From: a bacterium
Lineage (GTDB): Bacteria; Hinthialibacterota; Hinthialibacteria; Hinthialibacterales; Hinthialibacteraceae
Assembly (NCBI GenBank): GCA_016125385.1
Contig: WGLV01000051.1
Location: 56,570 to 120,569 of the forward strand
Direction: 5' to 3'
DNA: 64,000 nucleotides
Shown here piece by piece: positions 30,585 through 39,238 of the stretch (position 1 is its first letter; every line of letters starts with the position of its first letter). The notes under the pieces were generated by a model. That model made no database searches and had not been told where the DNA came from. It was given only the letters and a program-made list of their open reading frames with translations. The position numbers and the translations under genes are program-made.

Positions 30585-30795
30585 CGTTTTCTCAAATCGT
30601 CATCGAAATCGTTGATGATGAGATCGCAAACATCAGGAAGTATTCCATCCCGGGCGATCCGTGTGGACTTATTTTATCCCGTTCAAAGAATTTTTCTCTT
30701 GCCGGAACCTGTATTCAAGCTAAAAAATCATCCGCAATGAGAGACAATTGCACGTGAAAGACTGATTTTTCACATGATCGGCCATTCTGCTTGAT

Positions 30796-30963
30796 ATGAG
30801 ATATAAAGATTGTATTTTTTACTCCGATAATGAAACAGGGTACGCATACCTCTCGATCAGGAGAGGACAGGCGTATGTTTTTATTATGGATGGCGGCCCT
30901 GAAGTAACACCTGGTGATGAAATCGGAGCCGCAATGAGGTTGGGAATCCGAAAAACGCCTTGA
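30796..30963 (+). CDS. small ORF, 55 aa, unknown
   Basis: MRYKDCIFYSDNETGYAYLSIRRGQAYVFIMDGGPEVTPGDEIGAAMRLGIRKTP; below the length cutoff of the ORF track. Confidence 0.35.
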   Translation: MRYKDCIFYSDNETGYAYLSIRRGQAYVFIMDGGPEVTPGDEIGAAMRLGIRKTP

Positions 30964-31062
30964 AAACGCATGGATTCCCCGGCGAGTTGGGTTTACAATA
31001 ATTTATGAGAATCCATGTGATCTGATTGCAGTTACGCAATATTCGATCTAGAGAAGGCGTTT

Positions 31063-31587
31063 ATGAGCGAGTTTGAAGAAGGGGAACGTCAGTTCTATTT
31101 GTTTTGCGTTCAGGCGGCGGCGCTGATCAGCCTGTTTATCGCCGCGATGAGCGTTCTCGACGCTCTCATCGGCCTGATGTCGTTCTGGGCGTTCGTCGCG
31201 GATCGGCTGGATCCGGCGAAAAACCCGGAATGGCATGAAGCGCTGGCACGGCGGAATGAATCGCCCGCATTCTTCATTCTGTTGAACGTGTACAACGTCA
31301 TTCTCTGGAATCTGGTGATCGTATGCGCGATATGGCTGATGAGGGGCTACGGCTGGACATTACGCTGGCTGAGACGCCTTTTGGAAATCGACATGATGGT
31401 CACGATGATTAACCTGTTAGGCCCCTGGGCGCTCTATCTGACGTTCGGCTCCCAGAAGCCTCTTCCGATCTTCGAGCCGGGCTGGTACATCACGTTTAAC
31501 GCGTTGCAGATCGGAGCCATTATCATCTTGTCTTATCCGGCGATTAACAAAGCCGTGAATGAACCCGCCTGTCACGAAGCGGGATAA
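31063..31587 (+). CDS. hypothetical multi-TM membrane protein
   Basis: 174 aa, about four hydrophobic segments. Confidence 0.6.
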   Translation: MSEFEEGERQFYLFCVQAAALISLFIAAMSVLDALIGLMSFWAFVADRLDPAKNPEWHEALARRNESPAFFILLNVYNVILWNLVIVCAIWLMRGYGWTLRWLRRLLEIDMMVTMINLLGPWALYLTFGSQKPLPIFEPGWYITFNALQIGAIIILSYPAINKAVNEPACHEAG

Positions 31588-31671
31588 CCCGGAGAACTTC
31601 GGCGAAACGAGGCCTGACCTCGGCGGATTGAGGGACGTGAAATACCGGCAGAACCACTTCGAGGTGAAATC

Positions 31672-34131
31672 ATGCAGACGGCCGTACTGCAATTCGTACT
31701 GAACCATTGCTTCACGCCCGAGTCGCTTCGCGCGTTGATGTCATCGGCCGAGCCGGATGATACCATTTACGCCGCCGCCGCGGACTGCGTCCTGAACGAG
31801 GATGAAGACGGCCTCGCCATCGTCGACGCGCTGGATCGCCAGTCGCTGAAACAGAGGCGCAAGGTCCGCTCGATGCCGGCGAAAGAGCTGCGCGGAGGCG
31901 TCGCGTTCGAGTTTCTCGAACCGGGAAAGACGCTTGGCTTGATCGTGTGGGCGCTGATGCGCGACGACCGTCTTGTCGCTCACAGTCTGGCCACGGATAT
32001 CGCCAAACAATTCGCCGATGATACGCCCGCCGAGTCACCTAAAGCCTCCACGAAAAAACGAGAGCCTGAAATCGAAGACGATTCGGGGATTGATGACATT
32101 CTTTCCGACGTAACCCCAATTGAAATTGAAGATCATTCCCATGAATCCGAAGCGGCTCCTTCACGGCCGGCGAAGCAATCGCGATCCGAGCAGGACGTGA
32201 TCTCCGAAGAAGAGATCAGCCGTGAAGTCGACTCGCTGATCGAGTCGCTGAGGGATGGGGTCGAGTTAGATGACGATTTTATCGACAATTCAAGCGGCGG
32301 TATGTTGAGTGATGAAATCGACGAGACCGGCGTGCTGGGCGACGACGTCGTCTTCGACTACGACGATGAAGATGAGATCGCCGAAGAGGATTATTCATCG
32401 GATGACGATGAACAAGCCGAGCCCGGTTTCATGGATATTCCCTTCCCTGAAGACGATGAGGAAGACGCCACCGTTAAAACGCTGGAAGACGTCGATTCGC
32501 TGATCGCCTCGTTCGATCAGTATGGAGTGGAAGAGGAAGAAGAACCGGACGAAGCGCGCGAGTGGGAATCGAAGACGACGCCCGCCGCACCGGCTCAAGC
32601 CTCCGCGGCGCCAGCGCCCGACCGCGTCACGCTGGGCGGCGTGCCGATCCCCATGGCCGCTCTGCAAAAAGCCTGCGAGCGCGTGTTTAACGAACCGGTC
32701 GAATTAATCGTGGACGACGCCCTGACCCGCGACGATAAAATCGTTGTGGTGGGCCGGGCCTGCGGCGTACGCGTTCTCTATGGCCCGAGCTGCGCGATTC
32801 AGCCGCCTGACGATTCATACGTACCCAGCGACGCGCCGATCGTGGTATCGCCCGGCAGCGTCAAGAAAGCTCTTTCGGCGATCTATGGCGAGCCGGTCGA
32901 GATCGTGCCGGAGGCCTCGTTGCTGTCCAACGGCGTCATCGTATTCGCCGGGCAGAACACCGGCATCGCGATCTACGAACACCCACGGCTGACCGTTCCG
33001 CTTGACGATGCGCCGGGCGGCCCGGCTCCGGTGGCGACGCGCGACGCGAAGGCCTTAAGCGATCGCATTTCTCAGTTGGAGGAACGAATCGCCGCGATGG
33101 AAGCCTCGGGGGCCGCGTTCGCCGCCGCCGAGCCGGAAGTGGAAGAAGAAATCGAAGATATGATCTCCCCTGAACCCGAGCCGGAGCCTGAACCCGAGCC
33201 CGAACCGGAAGAAGAGGCGATCTATGAAGTGGTAGAAGAAGAACCCGGGGAAGACGTTGAAGAAACCATCGCCGAAGAACCGATCTCGATGGATGACATC
33301 GAACCGGAAGAACTGTCTCCCGTCGCGGATGACATCAACGAAGAAGAACTGTTAGCCGCGATCTCGGACCAGGAAGAAGAAGGCGAGGTCGATCTGGAAC
33401 TGCCCGACTTCGACGAGGAAGAATCGGATGACGGCGGGTCAGCCGCGATTGAAGAGGAAGTGACCGAGGAAGAATCCGGAGACGACGCGCTCGATCTGGA
33501 CGAACTGCAAGGCCTTCTCGATACCGTCCCCGAAACGACCGAAGACGAAGAACCCCTGGGTTTGACCGAAGAAGAAACAATCGAAGAAGCAGCGGTTGAA
33601 GACGAAAGCGGTGAAGAAGAGCTCGATCTGGGAGACCTCGACCTAGGCGAGCTCGACCTCGGTGAATTCGACCTGGGCGAGGATGAAGGCGGGCTCGATC
33701 TGGAACTCGGCGAAGAGGAAGAGGACGACGGCGGCGATATTGGAGACGCACTCGATCTCGACGTGTTGAGCGAACTCGACGGCGGCGAAGAAGAAGACGC
33801 GGGAACGAAGATTCTCAACGGCGAGCGCATCTTGCTGCTGGGCGGCGAGGCGTCGCATGAGTCCGCCTATCAGAATCTGGTGCAGGGGCTTGGCGGCGAT
33901 CCGGAATGGCATCAGACGCTCAATGGCATGAGCGAAGAAGAGATCGCCGACCTGGTCGAGCAATCGGACCTGATATTAACGCTGACCGCCGACGCGCTGT
34001 CGGACCCCGGTATTTTGCAGGCTTCCAACTACGCCAAAGAAAACAACAAGCGTGTTTTCGAGCACCACTCGGCCAACCCCAACAGCGTGAAGAAAAAACT
34101 CGAGAAGCTGGTCAACGAAGGCAAAATCTGA
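31672..34131 (+). CDS. highly acidic modular protein with DUF2325-like C-terminal domain
   Basis: C-terminus GERILLLGGEASHESAYQNLVQGLGGDPEWH...SDLILTLTADALSDP...NNKRVFEHHSANPNSVKKKLEKL; central EPEPEPEPEPEPEEE and LDLGDLDLGELDLGEFDLGED low complexity. Confidence 0.7.
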   Translation: MQTAVLQFVLNHCFTPESLRALMSSAEPDDTIYAAAADCVLNEDEDGLAIVDALDRQSLKQRRKVRSMPAKELRGGVAFEFLEPGKTLGLIVWALMRDDRLVAHSLATDIAKQFADDTPAESPKASTKKREPEIEDDSGIDDILSDVTPIEIEDHSHESEAAPSRPAKQSRSEQDVISEEEISREVDSLIESLRDGVELDDDFIDNSSGGMLSDEIDETGVLGDDVVFDYDDEDEIAEEDYSSDDDEQAEPGFMDIPFPEDDEEDATVKTLEDVDSLIASFDQYGVEEEEEPDEAREWESKTTPAAPAQASAAPAPDRVTLGGVPIPMAALQKACERVFNEPVELIVDDALTRDDKIVVVGRACGVRVLYGPSCAIQPPDDSYVPSDAPIVVSPGSVKKALSAIYGEPVEIVPEASLLSNGVIVFAGQNTGIAIYEHPRLTVPLDDAPGGPAPVATRDAKALSDRISQLEERIAAMEASGAAFAAAEPEVEEEIEDMISPEPEPEPEPEPEPEEEAIYEVVEEEPGEDVEETIAEEPISMDDIEPEELSPVADDINEEELLAAISDQEEEGEVDLELPDFDEEESDDGGSAAIEEEVTEEESGDDALDLDELQGLLDTVPETTEDEEPLGLTEEETIEEAAVEDESGEEELDLGDLDLGELDLGEFDLGEDEGGLDLELGEEEEDDGGDIGDALDLDVLSELDGGEEEDAGTKILNGERILLLGGEASHESAYQNLVQGLGGDPEWHQTLNGMSEEEIADLVEQSDLILTLTADALSDPGILQASNYAKENNKRVFEHHSANPNSVKKKLEKLVNEGKI

Positions 34132-34160
34132 TTGCGTGGAATCCCCCAAAACACAACTCG

Positions 34161-34195
34161 GCGGGGAGCGGAGGAATCCGTTCCCCTTTTTTATT
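34161..34195 (+). terminator. Rho-independent terminator
   Basis: GGGGAGCGGAggaaTCCGTTCCCCTTTTTT. Confidence 0.8.
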
Positions 34196-34249
34196 TTTGT
34201 TTTTTTTAATTCCGATTACAATTGTTTCTATTCCAAATGGAGATCAATC

Positions 34250-34495
34250 ATGACAATCATTCCAGCCAGAGAAGCACAAGAACAATTGCCCCGATGAATC
34301 GATGAGACCGTTTCCTCCCAGTTGCCTTTATTGATCGCAAGCGAAAACAACGAAGCAGTTCTTGTTTCCGAAGCCGATTGGCGGGCGATTCAGGAAACAC
34401 TGTATCTGCTCTCCGTCCCCGGCATGCGTGAGTCGATTCAGGAAGGGATGAAAACACCCGTGTCCGATTACAGCAATAAACTGGGCCGTCGCTGA
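34250..34495 (+). pseudogene. YefM/Phd-type antitoxin remnant with in-frame TGA at codon 16
   Basis: MTIIPAREAQEQLPR*IDETVSSQLPLLIASENNEAVLVSEADWRAIQETLYLLSVPGMRESIQEGMKTPVSDYSNKLGRR*; matches the YefM pattern (VLVSEADWxAIQETLYLLS). Absent from the ORF track because of the stop. Confidence 0.8.
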
Positions 34496-34611
34496 CAAAC
34501 CTTCATCCACCTCCCCACACGTTTCACGAATATATCTCCCGGCGGCGTATCCCGACAAAACGGCGTTCTCGTGCTACAACATGAAGAATCCCATCTTTGA
34601 AAGGGCCGCGC

Positions 34612-36282
34612 ATGTCACGATTCATCATTCCGTCCTGTTTGATTCTATCGCTCATTGTCTTCGCCACCACAACCAGCTTCGCCCAGCCGACCGTGCAATC
34701 GTTCGAAGGCGGCGCCGGCGATACGCCGTATGAGTTCACCCAGTACGGCGTGAATTTCGCCGACCCCGTAACCGATGGCGGTTTGCGCCTGCTGCAACGC
34801 ACCTCCGAACGAAACGTGGCGGCTTTTGAGCTGACCGCGCCCGGCCCGCACCGGCGCATTATCGCGGACTGGACGCTGGACGTGCGCGCCTCGCACGAAG
34901 GGCTGGCTTTCGCGCTGCTCTCGACGAGCGAATTCGGCGTCAGCGGCGCCGGCCCCGACGCGCAATGGGACGAACCGAATCTAACCGGCTCGCTGGCTTT
35001 CGGATTCGACTTTTACGACGAAAACGACATTTATAACAACAATCAGGCGGAGGTTTCGCTGCACTGGAACGGCGTGGAGCGCGATAACCGCAGGTCGGCC
35101 GTCGACTTTCGCAATGGCGCCCCACACCTCTTTCACGCCGAGATCGAGTTCGCGCCGAGCGGCGCCCTGATCGATCTGACGATCGACGGCGAGGCGGTGT
35201 ATGACCGGTTCTTTCTCGCTGGCGTCGAGGCTTACGAATGCCGCGCCGCGTTCGGCGGCGTGAGCCGCACCGGTTCCAGCAACAGCGCCGTGCTGGATGA
35301 CGTGCGCGTCGAATTTGAAAGCCCCGCGCAGCCCATCGCGCCCGACGCTACGGTCAACGTATTCGACCGGATGTACGTGTATGCATCCAATCGGAATCCT
35401 TCCGTCACGATGACGATGCCGGAAGATGAAACCGTATATGAGCGCGTCCTGATGAAGGTAACGCTCTCCGAACCCGACGACGGGTACGATTATTGGGATC
35501 GCTCGGCGGCGGTCTACCTCGCCAAAGGACGTGACAAATACGAAATCGCGCGATACATCACCCCCTACCGGGTCGGCGGCGCGTGGTGGTTCGACGTGAC
35601 CGACTTTCAATCGCTGATGCACGGCCGGGTGGTGTTCGGCCTGTTCATCGATACCTGGGTGGGGCCGGGGCATGCGCAGGGCTCGGGGTGGGACGTCAGC
35701 GTCGATCTGATGTTTTATCGCGGCGAGCCGGAATACGTCCCCTACCAGGTGGTGAACGTATGGAACGGTGAACCGCGCTACGGCGATCCATCCAACCCGA
35801 TCTCCAACTTCTTTACGCCAAAGGTCATCGACGCGGCAAGCGAAACGGCGAAAGCCAAGCTGCGCATCGTCACTACCGGACACGGGCAGTCGCCCAACGC
35901 GCAAAACGCGGCCGAGTTTATCATGAAGGGCCGTACCGTCAGCGTAAACGGAATCGAATACCGCAACATTCTGTGGCGCACCGACTGTTACATGAACCCG
36001 GTACGGCCGCAGTTCGGCACGTGGGTGTACAGCCGGGCGGGGTGGTGTCCCGGCGATCAGGTTGAACCGTGGGAGATCGACATCACGGACGATATCACGC
36101 CCGGAGACGCGTTTCTGCTGGAGTACGCCGCCGACCCTTACACCAACACCAGCATCGACCAGGGCAACCCGGCGCGTCACTGGGTGGCGTCGCAGGTGAT
36201 CTTTTACCGCAAGGCCCAAACATCCAGCGCGGCGCACTGGGAAGATCTTTCCGCGGCGGGCGGAGCCAGAGCCGATAGATAA
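34612..36282 (+). CDS. secreted peptide-N-glycosidase F-like protein
   Basis: EIARYITPYRVGGAWWFDVTDFQSLMHGRVVFGLFIDTWVG...TTGHGQ...AEFIMKGRTVSVNG...WRTDCYMNP...GTWVYSRAGWCPGDQVEPWEIDITDD, the PNGase F two-domain pattern. Confidence 0.75.
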   Translation: MSRFIIPSCLILSLIVFATTTSFAQPTVQSFEGGAGDTPYEFTQYGVNFADPVTDGGLRLLQRTSERNVAAFELTAPGPHRRIIADWTLDVRASHEGLAFALLSTSEFGVSGAGPDAQWDEPNLTGSLAFGFDFYDENDIYNNNQAEVSLHWNGVERDNRRSAVDFRNGAPHLFHAEIEFAPSGALIDLTIDGEAVYDRFFLAGVEAYECRAAFGGVSRTGSSNSAVLDDVRVEFESPAQPIAPDATVNVFDRMYVYASNRNPSVTMTMPEDETVYERVLMKVTLSEPDDGYDYWDRSAAVYLAKGRDKYEIARYITPYRVGGAWWFDVTDFQSLMHGRVVFGLFIDTWVGPGHAQGSGWDVSVDLMFYRGEPEYVPYQVVNVWNGEPRYGDPSNPISNFFTPKVIDAASETAKAKLRIVTTGHGQSPNAQNAAEFIMKGRTVSVNGIEYRNILWRTDCYMNPVRPQFGTWVYSRAGWCPGDQVEPWEIDITDDITPGDAFLLEYAADPYTNTSIDQGNPARHWVASQVIFYRKAQTSSAAHWEDLSAAGGARADR

Positions 36283-36335
36283 TGATACGATCAACCCGGC
36301 GTTCGTGAACGAATCAATCTCAGGGGGAGGCCGAT

Positions 36336-38012
36336 ATGAGGCGAGTTTTTGAATATATCCGCATTGGACTTCTGCTGGCGGCAAGCGGCGCGGCGGTTTT
36401 CGCGCAAGACGGCGAAGGGCCGCTTTACACGCGCTCGACTTACGAGTGCATCAGCGTGTACTGGAACGGCGCGCCTCAAAGCGATTGCCTCATTGAGTAT
36501 AAGGAAGCCGGCGTTGGAGACTGGAAAGAGGGCTTTCCACTGACCTATGATCCCCGCGACGGGCAGGCGCGCGGCAGCCTGGTGGGTCTGAAACCCGGCG
36601 CCGCGTACGACATTCGCGTTCGAGCCGGAGATGAAACGCACACCTTGCAAGCGCGCACGCGCAACGACCGGTTCCCCATCGGTGAAACGACGGAACTCAA
36701 AGCGGGCGTCTCGCATGAAGCGCTTCGTGTGACCCAATCGGGCCGCGAGGACGCCTATCAACTCATCCAGCCGCCCGAGGGCGCGAAATCGGTGATCGAC
36801 GCGGTCAACCAGTTCGATCACTGCATCGTCATCGACGCCGACTACGTGATCCTGCGCGGGCTGGAGGTCAAGAACGCGGCCACCCACGCCATCGTGATTG
36901 AAAAGGGACGGCACGACATCGTCATCGAAGACTGCCACGCGGTCTTCTGGGGACGCATCGGGGGTTCTCCCTCGTACGGCGCGGAGGGCTGCATCGACAG
37001 CGCGGTCTACGCCAAAAACGGCGCGGGACGCCTGACGATTCAGCGGAATCTGTTTGAAAATCCGCGCGGGGGGTCCAACGACTGGGATACGGGACATCCC
37101 AACGGACCGCAGGCGGTCAGCCTGATCGATTCGAGCGGCGGCAATGTGATCCGCTATAACGAGATTCGATCCAGCGAAGATCATGGCTTCAACGACGGCA
37201 TCGGCGGGGCGTCGAACTTCAGCACGGAAGGCAGCCCCAACCGCGATTCGGACATCTACGGCAATATCATCGCCAACGTATGGGACGACGCCATCGAAAG
37301 CGAAGGCGCCAACATGAACGTGCGCATCTGGGGCAACTACATCGAGAAGACCTTTCAACACGTCGCCACCGCCTGTACGTCGAAAGGCCCGCTCTATATT
37401 TTCCGCAACGTGTTCGGCGAGAGCCGCCATACCCATCGCGACTCGCTGGGCGGCGCGATGATCAAGGTGGGCGAGCGCGGCGAATTCGGCGGCGGGCGCA
37501 AGTACATTTTTCATAACACCGCGCTGCAACCGGGCGGCGCGTACACCGTATTCAGCGGGCACACCAACCCCAACACGGTGACGCGTAACAACATCTTCGA
37601 CTGCCCGGGGCGGTTCGTCTCCAGCGAAGAGCCCGATCCGCCGAGCGATTACGATTACGATCTCTTCACCGGATCGGAGCGCGGCGCGGCGAGAGAACCC
37701 CACGGCGTGCGCGCCGAACCGGCTTTTCTGCATTCTTACGCGCTGGAGTTTTATCCCTCGCCGGTGACCACGAAAATCGTGTGGGGCCGTCAAACCCTCG
37801 ACGTGAACGGCAAAACGCTGTATTTCACCGACCCGGTGACGGAAGTCAGAAACCCCGTTATCGACGCGGGGGTCAGGCTCGCGAACTTCAACGACGATTA
37901 CGCCGGCGCGGCGCCCGACCTGGGAGCGTTTGAGAGCGATCGCCCGCCGCTGCGTTTTGGGCGGCGCGCTCAACCGGACGCGCCCCGGGCGCCGTGGGAA
38001 CGGTATCCATAA
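36336..38012 (+). CDS. secreted right-handed beta-helix protein with N-terminal FN3-like module
   Basis: Signal peptide; NGAPQSDCLIEYKEAGVGDWK...GLKPGAAYDIRVRAGD; repeated VILRGLEVKNAATHAIVIEKGRHDIVIEDCHAVFWG, NVIRYNEIRSSEDHG, SDIYGNIIANVWDDAIESEG. Confidence 0.75.
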   Translation: MRRVFEYIRIGLLLAASGAAVFAQDGEGPLYTRSTYECISVYWNGAPQSDCLIEYKEAGVGDWKEGFPLTYDPRDGQARGSLVGLKPGAAYDIRVRAGDETHTLQARTRNDRFPIGETTELKAGVSHEALRVTQSGREDAYQLIQPPEGAKSVIDAVNQFDHCIVIDADYVILRGLEVKNAATHAIVIEKGRHDIVIEDCHAVFWGRIGGSPSYGAEGCIDSAVYAKNGAGRLTIQRNLFENPRGGSNDWDTGHPNGPQAVSLIDSSGGNVIRYNEIRSSEDHGFNDGIGGASNFSTEGSPNRDSDIYGNIIANVWDDAIESEGANMNVRIWGNYIEKTFQHVATACTSKGPLYIFRNVFGESRHTHRDSLGGAMIKVGERGEFGGGRKYIFHNTALQPGGAYTVFSGHTNPNTVTRNNIFDCPGRFVSSEEPDPPSDYDYDLFTGSERGAAREPHGVRAEPAFLHSYALEFYPSPVTTKIVWGRQTLDVNGKTLYFTDPVTEVRNPVIDAGVRLANFNDDYAGAAPDLGAFESDRPPLRFGRRAQPDAPRAPWERYP

Positions 38013-38024
38013 CGGGAGGATTCG

Positions 38025-39089
38025 ATGAAAAAGCTGAGCCTGTTCGCAATCGTACTGATCGGACTCGCCGCGCGGGTGGAGTGCGCGGCGGTGGAATTTA
38101 ACGGCGTGTTTCTCTCGCCCGAACACGTCGAAGCGCTGCGGGGCAAGGTCGAACACAAAACCGAACCCACCTGGTCGGCGTATCAGCAATTGCTGCGCGA
38201 TGCCGACCAGGCGCTGGAGCACGAGCCGCACACGCCGAAGCACTGGTACGTGCCCGGCTATTACCGCGACGCGGAGGGGCACCGGCGCGCCAAGCAATCG
38301 CTGCAGGACGACGCCAACGACGCCTGCAAGATGGCGCTGGTTTTTCGCATGACCGGCGACGAACGCTACGGGCGCGGCGCGGCGAAAATGGCGCGGGCGT
38401 GGGCGACGGGCGTTGAAGACGTCAGCCTGAAAGACGACTCGACGCTGTCGTTCAGTTATCACTTCCCCGCCCTGATCTTCGCGGCGGACCTGATCCGCGA
38501 TTCATCCGCCTGGAGCGATGAAGACGAGAAAGCGTTTCGTCAATTTCTGACCGGGACGGCGATGCGGCTCAACACCATGGATCGCGCCAACAACTGGGGC
38601 AACTGGGGGCTCGTACTCGTCATGGCCATCGCGGCGTACACGCATGACGAGGCGCTGTTCGAGACCGGCGTGGCGCGCTGGAAAGAACTGATCGAGACGC
38701 AGATCGCGGAAAACGGCGACCTGCCGCACGAGATCCACCGCAACAAGGGGACTTCGGGAATCTGGTACACCCACTTTGCGCTGTTTCCGCAGACCATCGC
38801 GGCGGAGATCGCCAAAGTGAACGGCGTCGATCTGTACGACTACGCCGCGCCCAACGGACGCACGCTGCGCATGGCGTTTGAGCGCGTGGTTCCGTGGGTG
38901 GAGAATCCCGCGGCGTTTCCCTATCTTGAAGACAAAAGCCAATCGCTGCACGGGGTGGAGTACGTGAGTTATTTCGAGATATTGAACGCGCACTGGCCCA
39001 ACCCCGCCGCGACGGCCATCCTGAAGCGCCTGCGTCCGCTCGACGCCACCCACAGCGCCCCGGCGATGACGTTCACGCATGGGGAGTGA
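38025..39089 (+). CDS. secreted alginate-lyase-family protein
   Basis: Signal peptide; CKMALVFRMTGDERYGRGAAKMARAWA, NNWGNWGLVLVMAIAAYTHD, GDLPHEIHRNKGTSGIWYTHFALFPQTIAAEIA. Confidence 0.75.
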   Translation: MKKLSLFAIVLIGLAARVECAAVEFNGVFLSPEHVEALRGKVEHKTEPTWSAYQQLLRDADQALEHEPHTPKHWYVPGYYRDAEGHRRAKQSLQDDANDACKMALVFRMTGDERYGRGAAKMARAWATGVEDVSLKDDSTLSFSYHFPALIFAADLIRDSSAWSDEDEKAFRQFLTGTAMRLNTMDRANNWGNWGLVLVMAIAAYTHDEALFETGVARWKELIETQIAENGDLPHEIHRNKGTSGIWYTHFALFPQTIAAEIAKVNGVDLYDYAAPNGRTLRMAFERVVPWVENPAAFPYLEDKSQSLHGVEYVSYFEILNAHWPNPAATAILKRLRPLDATHSAPAMTFTHGE

Positions 39090-39238
39090 GGGATCAACTT
39101 TCGAATCCATCTCGCGGGATCAATTAGAATTCAGTGAATCCTTCGGCCTCATGATGCGTTCTTGAGAGAAATGGTTTAGACTCAGGGAGGTCATTCATCG
39201 CTGAAATCACTCAACATCACCATACCGGGAGAAAAACG

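Noticed and set aside
34295-34297. UGA recoding (selenocysteine/readthrough) in the antitoxin remnant
   Set aside because: YefM-type proteins have no known Sec residue at this position, no SECIS-like hairpin was evident, and there is no toxin partner; a nonsense mutation is simpler.
36291-38462. 723-aa minus-strand ORF opposite the beta-helix and alginate-lyase genes
   Set aside because: Arg/His/Val-rich shadow ORF antisense to two genes with signal peptides and recognisable motifs; typical of high-GC antisense frames.
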